Shown: positions 13,201 to 24,755 of the stretch, one piece after another
Position numbering within the stretch: position 1 is the stretch's first letter
How the letters are laid out: each line of letters starts with the position of its first letter
Assembly: GCA_001695595.3 (NCBI GenBank)
Contig: MBPM02000083.1
Location: 266,257-330,256, forward strand
Length of the DNA: 64,000 bases
DNA from: Plasmopara viticola
Taxonomy: Eukaryota > Oomycota > Peronosporomycetes > Peronosporales > Peronosporaceae
Direction: 5' to 3'
The notes under the pieces: generated by a model
The model's database searches: none
What the model was told of the DNA's origin: nothing
What the model saw: the letters and a program-made list of their open reading frames with translations, nothing else
Translations under genes and position numbers: made by a program

Positions 13201-13990
13201 ATGTCGAGCTGTGAGGCCTTCCGCTCCGACCGCGGACTTGGCAAAGTGGCACTAGCAGCCTTTGGACTGGGCGTGTTTGTGACTGTGCACGCGTCTCTGC
13301 TACTCTATACCGAGTTTGTGGCGCTATCCAGCGCGTCCCTTACTACTACGTCAATCGCGCGGTGGCGATGCCTCGAACAGTGGAGTTTGTATGCGCTGGC
13401 CTTGGGATTCTTTCATCTGATGGAATTCATGCTCACGGCCGTCTTTCGACCATCGAACGTCAGCTATGAGTGTATGTACTTCTACTATTTTGGCAACAAA
13501 TAGCACTTTTGTTGGGCTTACTTCACTCCTCCCTGCAGCTTTCTTACTGAACCATAGTCGAGAATATCACTTGGCAGTACTATTCAGCTGTGTCGAGTTT
13601 TTCCTAGAGCTCTACTTGGTACCAGGCTGGAAGTTGCATCCAGTCGTGCGGCCACTGGGTATTGCACTGGTACTGGTAGGGCAAACCGTCCGCGTGGCGG
13701 CCATCAGCACTGCCGCCAGTAATTTTTCCCATCGCATTGAATATTGCAAACGCAGAGACCACGAGCTCGTGACCCACGGAGTGTACCGGTACATTCGCCA
13801 TCCGAGTTACCTCGGCTGGTTCTGGTGGATCGTGGGCAGTCAGATCTTGTTGGCCAATCCCCTGTGTGCTATTGGCTACTCGTTCGTCGCGTGGACCTTC
13901 TTTCGGGATCGCATTCCGTACTTGGCTGTCTGCACCTTGTTGGCTTATGACTTGATGATGCTCATGCACGATGCTTGTTACTTGCTGTAG
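13201..13990 (+). CDS. Protein-S-isoprenylcysteine O-methyltransferase (2 exons)
   Basis: Exons 13201-13471 and 13539-13990 give 240 residues, close to yeast Ste14 (239). The enzyme methylates the carboxyl group of C-terminal prenylcysteine on CaaX proteins such as Ras and Rho, using S-adenosylmethionine, in the ER membrane. The evidence is several hydrophobic segments (about residues 15-40, 60-80, 100-150 and 190-235) and the diagnostic C-terminal block His-Gly-Val-Tyr-Arg-Tyr-Ile-Arg-His-Pro-Ser-Tyr-Leu-Gly (about residues 177-190). The Phe-Leu-Leu-Asn-His-Ser motif is also conserved; it is created exactly at the splice junction. The in-frame TTG at 13195 is not a credible start, so ATG 13201 is used. 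It is convergent with the gene on the minus strand 119 bp downstream. Confidence 0.87.
13472..13538 (+). other. Intron of ICMT gene
   Basis: A 67-nt intron with donor GTATGT and acceptor CTGCAG. Splicing joins Ser-Tyr-Glu to Ser-Phe-Leu-Leu-Asn-His, which recreates the conserved ICMT segment. Reading through gives a stop at 13501-13503. Confidence 0.85.
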
Positions 13991-14109
13991 GTATGAAGAG
14001 CATTTACTACTCGGGTTCTTTCCAGATGAATACCCGGCATACAAGGCACGCACAATCAGTGGCATCCCATTTGTATAAGAGCTATTAAGGTTACAAAGGA
14101 GGGCTACGG

Positions 14110-14944
14110 TCATCCGCCTCTTTGTTTCGAAGCGTTCTTCTTCTTTCTCTTCTTGGTCAAAGACAACGTGGTGTCACCAGACTTGGTGGCTACTGATTCA
14201 TTGACTTGTGGCAAGTGCAACCCTGTTTCCACTACAGAAACCCCAACGTTAGCAAGCCACAATAGATGAGGCCACGCAACGCACCGTAGTCGTGATCGAT
14301 ATTGCCCCATTTTCCTCTTGCCTTCCACTGGTTCACTACCGCATTGAGTCGAGTGGGGTCACTGGACTCTAAATCGGCCACCAATCGTGTTTTTCGCACC
14401 ACTTCGTGCTCAAACATTGCGACCACCGTGTCCATCCACTCTTGCAGTTGCACTGGAAAAGCAATCGCTGCCACTTCCTCCTCACCACTTTCACCGTCAT
14501 GCATTGCATCGTCAATGAGCGCCACACAGTCATTCGTATAGGACCGGAGACGATAGAGCAGGGCTTGGTAGTCCCGCAAAATTTCAGTCAAGAACTTGAA
14601 ACTCGTTTCTAGAGCCAGCATGTGTTTCTGGACCAAGAGCACGTGCGCGTTGCAGGAATAGTGCAACACACCCATCGCTTTCGAGCTCTCGTTTGATTGC
14701 AAGAGCGTTGGCAATCGCTGACTGACGTTGGCAAGCGACGACAACACTTGCGACCCATCCGACTCGAGTTGGGTGCTACGAGTTAGCTGCACCCGTAGTC
14801 ATTTGAGGATAAGAGTACGAGCAATTAGTAGAGCACACACGGTGAGGACGTAGTGGACTACATGGCATCAAGCAAGAGTGGGTGCTGTACCTCGGCCATG
14901 AAAAAATTGTGCAGCTTTCGACATTTCTTGATTGGGGCGGCCAT
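14110..14944 (-). CDS. Small helical protein, possibly AIRIM/C1orf109-like (3 exons)
   Basis: Proposed minus-strand exons are 14944-14891, 14786-14285 and 14231-14110, giving 225 residues. The introns are 104 nt (GTACAG...GTGCAG) and 53 nt (GTGCGT...CTGTAG with a GCTAAC branch site). All three exons join in frame, and exon 1 supplies the only good ATG. The protein is almost entirely alpha-helical. It has a Leu-rich central part, a Trp-Met-Asp...Phe-Glu-His...Arg-Lys block near residue 150-165, and a Lys/Arg-rich C-terminus (Lys-Lys-Arg-Lys-Lys-Lys) that could be a nuclear or nucleolar signal. The overall plan recalls AIRIM (C1orf109), an adaptor of the AFG2/SPATA5 ribosome-maturation ATPase: an N-terminal helical bundle, then Glu-Trp-[Leu/Met] followed by a basic helix. 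The resemblance was judged by eye only and is weak. The gene model is firmer than the name. Confidence 0.55.
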
Positions 14945-15183
14945 GTAGAAAGTGTGCAAGACACTCAGAACCCTTTGCGGTGGTCCACATATATGTACAC
15001 CAACTAGTAATTTTGGGCCTTGGCCATTGTAAAAGTTTGCTTAATTATGCAAAAGGAGAAGGGTCACCACAACGCCAACACAATCAAAATGTGTCAGCTA
15101 ATGCAGAATTTAACATTTGCTATACACGGCTTTGTCGCATAAAGAGGAGCCTTTGATGTTATGGTAGTTCGTTACCTTTACCG

Positions 15184-15252
15184 AACATTGGCGAAAAGGT
15201 CGGCTTGACATTGGCGAAAAGGTCGGCTTGACATTGGCGATAAGGTCGGCTT
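15184..15252. repeat. Tandem repeat, 3 x 23 bp
   Basis: Three head-to-tail copies of a 23-bp unit with core ACATTGGCGAAAAGGTCGGC, at 15184-15206, 15207-15229 and 15230-15252. The third differs by one base (GATAAG instead of GAAAAG). A small minisatellite with no visible coding context. Confidence 0.9.
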
Positions 15253-16065
15253 GTCGTTAGAAAAGTAGACTCCGGATCCACGACAGGCATCCATCGGCTA
15301 CTGCGTACTAAAAACTGCAGTTCCTTCTAAAATTACAAGGTCAAATTTAGTGCATATGAACATGTAGGCTGGACCAAAATATGACAAATTTGTAAGAGAT
15401 AATCACTCTTTAATCTACACTCTATTGCTTACGTCGATTTTCTAGAGGCCGCGGATGGTGAACTGTTGGTTACTAAAAGATCTTACAACATTCTGTATGC
15501 CTTCCCTATGCAAGAGGCTGTGAGATCTCGTCACACCTGGCAAAACTTGTAGTCGATTCTGAGCTCACGCGGATACATAGATTGTATAAACCTCCGCAAA
15601 GGCTCCAAAAGAATATATTCATCTACCCACATTTGGTGGACGAGCTATTTGCCCTTCTCGGAAGAATTGCTGGATCCTTAAGGCTTACGGAAATGGCTGC
15701 AATGGCAACTTATACGCGACATTCGTTCCGGTGAGCCTTAGGTTTGTTGGCGCTTCAACGCGCCAAAGCAGGACAAAAATACTTTATGACGACTTACATG
15801 GGCTAACAAAGTTGACAGCTTTTATTATTAAAGACCCCTTGTCAAGACGACTGTACTTTTAATAGATCCATAAGTGGGATCACCTCACAATTACCTCCTT
15901 GAATTGTACGCCGCAGTCACTTTACAAATAGTTCACATTTTGCAGGAAAGGATTAATATTCGGTGTGCTATTAGCTGTTAGAAAAATGCGATTGACGACC
16001 ACATATCTGAGCATAGATTGCCTTCATGCAAAGAAAGACGTATTGCAGCTTTGCTACACCAGGCC

Positions 16066-16335
16066 TCGACGGCCCTGACACTTCATCCAAATATTTAATT
16101 AAAGTGAAAAACTATTCAATTAAAAGTATTTTTAAAGTATTTTGTGACAATTGCTCAGTCACACCACAAACTGACACAGAAAAATTATACTTGAATGCCT
16201 GTCCAGACGTATATACAATATTGTTGTTGAAGTCATAGAATGTTGACAACATATAAAGTAAAGTTGTCGTGATCTGACTAATGCAAATACTTTGCCGTCA
16301 AAGTGTCCGCGGTATAATAGTGTCTCGTTCAGGAA
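16066..16335. repeat. Dispersed repeat, copy 1
   Basis: Shares about 250 bp of alignable but diverged sequence with 29836-30080. The shared blocks occur in the same order: GGCCCTGACACT, a block ending AAGTATTTT, CAAACTGACA, GTCCAGACGTATATACAA, AAAGTAAAGTTGTCGT, ACTTTGCCGTC and the GTCCGCGGT...GTGTCTCG stretch. Indels separate the blocks. It is probably an old transposon relic; on the minus strand a decayed frame with Asp-Gly-Lys-Val is seen in both copies. Family unknown. Confidence 0.75.
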
Positions 16336-18649
16336 AAAGAAAACAGTCACGGTAAAGCCCTCGCCTCCAAAATGTTTTGGATGGACATTTCATCGTTCTA
16401 AAAAAATGGTTTTTGTGCACTTGCTGACTCGGCTACAGTCTCAATGAAACTTCTTGCTGCCAAATAAAGCTGCGTTTGCTATTTCGGCTACGGTAAAATA
16501 AAAAGATGATCCGTGTTCGCATCAGTGAAGGCCCACAAAGTGACCATAGGTCCTGGAAGGAAGGCCTGAAAAGTCCGCGCCTTGAAATCCAAAGAAGGGA
16601 TGATTAGCACCATGTCTTTACAACGAGTATGTTTTGCGAGCTTGATAACTCTTGGTTGTACAAAAAAACTTACGTGATTATACTTTCTCTGGAGTATCGA
16701 CAGACTCTGGCGTAAATTGTAAAAAAAGTTGCATGCTGGAAAACAATTGTGGGTAGTTGATACATTTTACTGATGCTTGACGAGAATGCAACGGACGTGA
16801 GTTAATAACGGTCTGCCTTGCCGATGGAAAGGCCCTACACGCTTTAAAGGCCTGGATGAAATACCACAATTAGTAAAGGGTATAAGTAAGAAAACAAACC
16901 TAGCCATCTATAATTACAATTATAGTGTTTGTCATGCACACCTCTTCAAGCCTTCGTTTGAAGTATTGGAAATGAGCATTTATTGGTAGTGGAAGAACCG
17001 GTACTAGGACATTTCTAATAGCCTAAAGAAAATCGTGCGGCAGGCATCACGTCGAGTGAGAAAAAGCGACCTAGCATCGTTAGCGATATTTCTGCTTATG
17101 ATGTTGGCTGCGCGTTATTACAAGTTGATGAGGACAAATCCTAGCCCATGATAATCTGAGAGAATTAACAGGAAGGAAACTGTTTGTACAATCACAGAAT
17201 TGGCAGTGCGCGTCTTTTAAAGCCTATGTTTGACCAATCCTAAAAGAATGATCGGTGATGCTTTTGATTATGCCATCAGCTACACGTTATTGCACTTATA
17301 TGAGAACAAAAACGAATAAGGCAATTTGTTAATGTTCCGACCGAGACAATCTTGCTCATGGCAAAGACTTGTTAGCCATCGAGTAAACACCAATTGACTT
17401 CTTAGTGCATCTTTTGGACTCAATGCTCTGTGTGGATGATTCTAGACTACGTGTTCTGAAAATGGTAATAGCTACGCTCCAAGCCTCGCAAAGATTGGCA
17501 AGACAGTTGTCGATCTTCGCAAAATATACCTCTTTCGCTGCAAACAATTTGTACACTTTTAATATACTTTTCGACGCGCTTGTGTGCATGCCTATAAACA
17601 GAGTTGTAGACTCTATTGAAGAGACAATCCATTAAAGATACAAAACGGGTGTCGATCTGGAGCCTATGACGCGAATTCAGTGTGTCAGATGATGTCAGTG
17701 TCGAAAAATTAGCCTTTCGACAACAATTGAGGCTGCATCAATATGTGTGGGCAGATTGTCTGCGCCACTATATACTAAGCCCGGTAGATCCATCTTGAGT
17801 CGTATTTTCGAGCGACGAAGACCTAAATTACGATGTATTTGCGAAGGTGTATGATGCTCCGATTAGCGATCGGTTAAGCCTAGTCTTTTGAAATATTGCT
17901 TACCTCACACGTATAAGAGTGTGGCCAAGTATGCAAGTTTTGTACGACTTGCGAAGGGCCAAATCTGCGACGTACACGTCGGCTTTGAAGCAAAGCCTGC
18001 TAGTGTAAGCGGAGTGTTGAAATTGTGCTTTGTCTTTGACTTGCTGGACAATCGTGGCAGCAGAAACGGAAAAAGTGATGAGCCTGTGTCGACTAAATAA
18101 GATTGATCTTTAAAATTTGTTCCAGACAGTAAGACAACGACAAGAATGTTTGAGGATATGTTATTCAATTCCATCGCACTCCGGACAGAATGATGTCCGG
18201 TAGAGACATGCAGATCACCGCTAAATTCTTGCGAGCACTATATTAACTTTAAAGCTCGCTTGCTAATGTCTACAGCAGACTGTCGATGACAATTAAAAAG
18301 GATTTTTCGTGTGCTAGAGTACACACCGCACAACTATGGTGTCACAATTGTAGGCCAATAAGCTGTCTTTGCTATATACAAAAAAAAACATTGAAACTAC
18401 CAACACAGAGTATTTTGGTAGCTCCAAACAGCACACTTAGCCTTTCATGTAGATCGTATAAGTAAGTGCTTCAATGCTTGGGTCTTCGAGTCTCACATGG
18501 GGCGCCAGCACGTCTAAAAGTGGAACAGCTGTGCTCGACTTTGCCGCTTAGGCAAGACAAGGTGTTTGTGAGAGATTAATAGCTACAACCGTGTTGATCT
18601 TAAGGTTAATAGGTCACGTACACTTAAACTAAGCATTATGATGGTTAGC

Positions 18650-21600
18650 CAATCGTGGATCTCATTCAAAAAAAGCTGTGCAAAGCAAAGACCTCGCACT
18701 GAGACGCACGGCGGTCAAAATAACTAAAAGCTCATGGATCTCATCAACAAAGACGTCCATTTTTTCACCTCGTAAGCCAGGGTCGACCAGAAGAGGTCGC
18801 GGCCTGACCGCCAGATCTGATCCTAGAATAAAATCGTTAGCGTGTACACATGGTCGCCCAAAAGTTGTAACTTCTATGGTACACGATACGAAGGCGAGAA
18901 AGAGCGGACATATGGAAACTAATAAAATTCTGTAAGGATTGCGGTCACCTTGCCTCACATAACTCGTTAGAGCTGGTAAAGCTCTTCTGACATGACTCGT
19001 TGTACTCTGGATTTTGAAGCAACGATGATTTGGTATGTGTGGTTTTTGGCCACGCACTGGGTATGTGAAAGTGACTCTATGCAGGCGCTCAAAAATTAAG
19101 CTCCAATGCTTGGCTCGGCGCTATGACGAAACCTAACTTTCGTGGTGGTGCGATGTCTCTGCTCAGCAGACTGTACTCTTGACAAATAAATGAAATGTAC
19201 GTCTCCCAGTAAATTGAACTTTTAATGATACTAACTCGGAGGTTTACTAAGCCAAAGAACAGATCTATTCGATAAACCTCAAAAACGAATTTGCTGAAAT
19301 AATCCACAGTGCGCCTATAGCCGCCTTGAGGTCGCCGCTGGGTCAATGGCTACCACTCCCGCCTAAAAATGCCACGCGAGTGGCCTGTAAAGAGCCGAAC
19401 GGTGCATTACGTGAATAGTATATTGATCAGCGCCATAGTTTGCATCAGTTGGGAAACGCCAATCCAAAATGTATTCCTCTGTCCGATCGATTTTCAAATG
19501 AGCGATGACTTGTGACGGTACCCGGGGATATATCTGCGTTTGTGACTTCGGCCACAAGACCAACCTAAAAAAATACCAGGGATTGTTTTTTTTTATTTTG
19601 ATCGTTCTTTTAGCTTTAAATCTTGATAAATGTGGAACGAAAGCACGCCAGATCGAGCTTGATTCATCACCATCCGTGTAGTTTTGGGTATGGCTTTTTG
19701 CATCTGCTGCCAAGTCAAATATATTAAAGATGTAGCTTCTCTGATAAGGGTTATTTATATGTCATTGCAACAAAGCTAGGGCTAAATTGTAGCTTTGAAA
19801 GAGGAATGTTGTATTCCTGAAAAATAGTTTAATCACCATCGCCCGACGTATCAAGGAAAAGCATGTTACCGCAAAAACGTGGCTGTTAACAATATTAAGG
19901 TAGCGGGCATCATTGCAACGGGTGTTGAGATCGAGCATTAGACCAAATTTGGTCGCCTCTGGGCTCTATAGAGATATGGAAAGAACTCCAATCGTTTCAA
20001 AAGCGCTCGACGCTTCATGACCGTGCCAATGACGCGTCAACCTCACGACTTTAAGATTGAGAGCGTTGGCAAGATGACATTAGAATTCTCTCGACGAGCT
20101 GGCTAAAGGATCCATACAAACACGGCCCAGCTAATAAAGTGCACGAGCGGTCTGCCGTCGAAATATTAGCTGATTCTTCAAGTATTAAAAAATCTAAAAG
20201 ACACTCCGCTGGTTAACGTCAATCAGGTGCTGCTTACATTTTCGAAGAAATTGCACAGAAAGAAGGCAACATAGAAAGTGTTTTGCAAAAAAACAAGTGC
20301 CGAAATGTAAGAAGCAACGTCCGTAAAATCGGTGCTTCACGCAATTACGACGAACTGAAGTACCAGTGATCAGTCTGGTCATACTTAGCGGAATTGCCGA
20401 AAAGCAATAATTAGCAGCTATAATGCGGTGTTGCAGTTAAAGAAAACAAAGCAGGATGAATTATCGGCAGTGGTGCCACCTCTTACATGACCCTACACAA
20501 ACACGTTTCTTCAATATAAGCGTCGTAGGCTAAGCACGAGTAGCGATCGCAGATGGCAAACAGTTTCCCGTCAAAAGAGCCGACACTGAAAAACTGAGCG
20601 TTTTGGATACGAAGGGCATTTGCATTACTCGAGTTCTGTATATGTAAAGTTTCAAGAAAAAGTTGTCGTTTACAAGCTTCCGGAACGCAATATAAGTGTA
20701 GAGGCTCTGTATTTGATGTGTGTCGTCTGACGAGAAACTTCTTTATGTACAAAAGCCGGTAAGAGCAGTTTCTAGACTGTGAGCAGAAATAAGCATATTG
20801 CCTAAAGCACTTTAATGTTGACAATTAGTGGAAGCTTTGTGATTCTTACATGAGACACCCATACAAGAACGCGTTGCTTAAAACGCAGCACTAACCCAAA
20901 AGCATCCCAATGGCCAAGCAAAGCTTATAAATATAGATTTCTATGGCAAGCCGACAGTCACAGCATTTTGACAACAAAGACGACATGCGCATGCACGCAT
21001 AAATATGATGAGGTGGATGAAAATGTTTCCAAACAGAGGTGCCAAGAATATTTTCACTCTTGGAAATGTTTTTGTACGATCACGAATAATATCTGGGTGC
21101 CCGCTGTTCGAAATTCATCAGTGGTACAGCACTTGTGAGCAGAACGGCATGGTGCACTAGCGCTACGTTCCATATATATCAACTAATGGAGTGGCATGAG
21201 CTTGACCAGAATGATCATTCACAAGATCGTTTCTACCGAGTTGTTGACGGAAGTCGTGAACGCATGAATTCATATGATTATTTGCTCGACTAAATCAGCC
21301 CGACCCGACATTACGCCCTGTAAGTTGGCTTTAATGATATAACTTCTCACGCGTGAATTAACGATCATGAGAACAATGTGAAGGGAGTAAAGGTGAAACT
21401 TATGAGTTTCGGATGTATGTTTACCGGCTACGTGGATAATGTCAAGGGCCATCGCGTGTCTGACTTGGAGAATGCCAAGGTTAAGGTACGCAAGCGCTAT
21501 GGTCTGGATCTCTTTAAGTTAGGAAAGGCAGTAATGAAGTCAAATTTAGCATCAAAAAGATAAGCAGCTGATTTTGAATAGTTTTGTTATAGATGTTAAA

Positions 21601-23029
21601 TTTCCAGTTGCAGGTGTTAAATGGACGATGTCAAGCGTACGCCAATTATCACTTTACTACAGCTGAACCATATCGAGCACTTTGTTGAGAACAAGATAAA
21701 ATTATCATAGTGCTGCTTACCAATGTAAGCGTAACGAGAAGTCTGAGGTGGAGCGAACAACTTAGTTAATGCTGATGCCTAAAAAACGTGCAAATGATGA
21801 AGAATCGACAGAGGAGAGTAATGGCTCATATTTATCAAAGCGTGCTGAATACGACGAAGATGAACAAAAGTGTTCTTGCGCAAACGGCCAAAATTGAGAA
21901 TGATATTAACTCTTTCTTTCTCATATGCTCTAGCAATGGCAAGAGACGGTGTAAGTAACGTTAAGCCATAAAAGCTTAACTGTCAGATGAGCAAATTTAA
22001 AAAGAGACATAACGGTTACGAGAAAAGATCGGACACGCGATTGATTCAAATAGGTCTTCGCCAAGAAGCGTGAATGAAATCGTCGTACGGTACAAGGCAC
22101 GATTTTTCGCGAAGGGTTTTATGAGTCGTACTATGTCGACTATTTTGAGACCTAAATTTCGGTCGCCAACATGAGTTCGATCCGAAATAGTCCCCCGGTG
22201 TGTGACAAATGCGACTATCTAATGAAACAGCTGGACGCCGATACAGCTTTGGTGTGCATTTTATATGGAATTCCGGCTTGGTTTTGACAAAGCTTACGAA
22301 TTCTTGTATTAATCGAATAGGGCTATTGTTGATAGTATAAGTACAAAAGCACAATGTGTCGTGTCATCGTAAATAAAGACATTTAAGACTGTTAGGCACG
22401 AACGGCAGTCGATAGACTTCGTGCTGAGAAGACCGGCCGACGCGCAGGCACGAAATGACCTCAACTTTGAGAAAGCGCTTAGTACGCAACCGTTTTAACA
22501 GGAAATTGGACAAATCTACATGAAGCTCCTATTTTAAAATGAAATAACACCGATACTGGTATTTGATGGCGCTCCTCTCCCGTCAAAAGCTGCTTATGGC
22601 AGGTCGTACAAATGAAGGGCAAAATTAGCTACAAGCCGACTGGGCTCAACGGTATGTCAGCCGCTCCCAGGAAGAAGTCATGTTATGCTAGACTCCACGT
22701 GGACGAGATTACTCTCGCAACGAGGAGACGAAAGGTTATCATTAGGTGGAGAAAGCACCCAAGAATGCATTTGAAAAAATGAGGTTGAGTAAAGCAGAGA
22801 TTGTTTTGGTCGTCGCGATCAACGGCAGGGCAGGTAAGACACTCATTTACAAGCAGACTTGCTATGTTAACGATGTGAGCACAAGACCGAATGATCATTC
22901 GCATCAAGATTGAAGTTGGCAATTTACTTCAAGTTAAACCAATATTTCAATACTTGGATGCTGTACATGTACATGACCGGAAATTGCTTACGTGTTGACA
23001 TTTAATGTTGAGCCCCGGACTACCACATT
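18650..23029. other. Intergenic region, no supported gene
   Basis: Short open frames occur on both strands at 18662-19057, 19089-19713, 20483-20824 and 22046-22354. None shows a recognisable domain, a signal peptide with a plausible gene body, or splice logic. A frame at 21378-21563 has a Lys-rich helical stretch resembling part of a decayed protein gene, but no family is assigned. Most of this is probably decayed transposon sequence. Confidence 0.45.
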
Positions 23030-23040
23030 TAAGCGAAGCT

Positions 23041-23367
23041 TGTATTGTATTGTATTACGTTATCGCGTTGCCAAGTTATGCACGTGCTAGGCTCAGTCTG
23101 GCTAGTCCACGGCATAGAGTGGTGTCCGCATACGTCGGGTTTCGTTCGGTGGGCTGTGCAGCCAGCACCGATGTCGTGAGGGTCTTCCATTATTTTGTTT
23201 AGCTCCGACTTGGTAAGAGCCCAGGTGGCGCTCTGGTGCTGGAGACCGTCGCGTCGAGGGTGAGACTCGTTAGAGACCTGCAGATGCCCGAGAGCACCTG
23301 CCCGAAGCGCGCGAGCATTTAGCCCCCGCGCTTGGAAGGAGGGCGTAACCCCAACCTTTTCCGAAGA
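23041..23367 (-). mobile_element. Non-autonomous LINE derivative, copy A (327 bp)
   Basis: Built from three pieces of the LINE at 26613-29806: its 3' end (about 160 bp, with an AATAC-repeat tail), about 30 bp from the region encoding the post-RT domain (LINE positions near 27122-27153), and its 5' end (about 125 bp). Everything between is missing. It is flanked by an 11-bp target-site duplication TAAGCGAAGCT at 23030-23040 and 23368-23378, so it moved as a unit by retrotransposition. It keeps the LINE start codon but soon runs into a stop, so it must borrow the enzyme of a full-length element. Confidence 0.9.
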
Positions 23368-23378
23368 TAAGCGAAGCT

Positions 23379-24755
23379 GCACTACTTTAATGTGATAGAA
23401 TTTGAAAAAAATAAAAAAAACAGGTCTAAATTACAAACACGATATTTTGTAGAATTTCCGTTAGGTTTGTATGACACGTTTCTCGATTCCTGATCTTACT
23501 GTTGTGAGGTTTCCTGGTAGTACACTCGCGGCCAATCGGTTGTCCCACTGTGGTGGCCAGCTCTCATCAACCCGCATTTCGTGCAGCACAGCAATTGCCA
23601 ATGCACAGCTTCATTAGCAGCTCCGACGTCATGGACAGGCCACCGTCGATTCTCGTGTCGACAAAGTTGCTGTTGTAGCCGCTAATTGCACCCTACGATA
23701 ATATTCGTTTGCGTGCCAAGCAATCGAGCACTAAAGACACGATCACAGTCTAATATCTGGCTATATAAGAGCCAGCGGTCACCGGTACAATACTACGACT
23801 GGGTAAAGAAAGTAACGGAAAGTGTTGTCCGGGTACAAGTGGTTGCGCTGGATATTATAGTCTGAACCATAAGCGTAATGTGCTGCTCGGTAACTAGTGG
23901 TCTTGAGGTTGGAACGTCAGCGTTTCGTTGGTGGCACCGACCAATGGCGTGGAATAGTTGTCGATGACGCCAGTCTTTTTTTTTTAGCGGCCTGGTACAT
24001 TGTTGGAAAATTTTCTCGCCAACGAACAAGGTTAAAACTGCAGTCATTAGATCCTGTACACTTCTCTGGTCTGTGCTTGAACGGCGATTATTGACTGAAC
24101 CAATCGCTTTACACATGTACTATTCGCCGCCAGTAATGTGCAAAATCAGCGCTACGCTACGATTTAGCAAAGGCTTAAATAAAGCAATACCTCGAACCTG
24201 ACTCTTGCCTTGCTCGCGACATTGCCCATCTTTTATAGTCTTCAATTTATGGGTAAAGTATCCTGTTCATTAAATAAAAAGCATGACAACGTAACATGTA
24301 CATGTACGTACACATCCAGGCTAAAGGTTTAGCAACCATATTTCGTACGGCGATCGATTCCCTATTGCAATCGGTCGTCGGACGCAATAGGATTGTACAG
24401 CTAAAGGTTTGCCTGCTTGCAACTCAATTGTACGTAAAGTCGCCAAGAATTGTTTAAAAAAGAGCCATGCCCTCCATCGTGTTTTCTTTAATGCACATGG
24501 ACAGAATTCAATGCAAGTGAAAGACAATGGACGATGCACTTTGGTCAAGAGCATTGTTCCTCGCATCTTACAAATCGTTCAAGCGGCGTATTGTAAGTAA
24601 TGTAATGTAATCAGAGTAGAGTACAAAAACATCAACCGAGACCGCCGACTATTTATTGAAAGCTTAGCATAAAACGTTTATTCTTATAGGAAAGCAAGCG
24701 CAAACTTATAGTATGACACAACAAAAGGGTACGACGACACAATAAAGTGTCGATG
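23379..24755. other. Intergenic region
   Basis: Between the LINE derivative and the 3' end of the metalloprotease gene. Short frames on both strands (23793-24116, 24321-24600) have no recognisable motif. No repeat longer than about 20 bp was noticed. Confidence 0.45.

Larger units (their letters stand above)
14945..18650. other. Intergenic region with repeat debris
   Basis: No gene is supported. It holds a 3-unit tandem repeat at 15184-15252 and one copy of a dispersed repeat at about 16066-16335. The rest is AT-rich with scattered short frames on both strands and no recognisable motif. Confidence 0.5.

Noticed and set aside
13604..14113. 169-codon minus-strand frame
   Set aside because: It lies wholly opposite exon 2 of the ICMT gene, whose spliced product is clearly recognisable.
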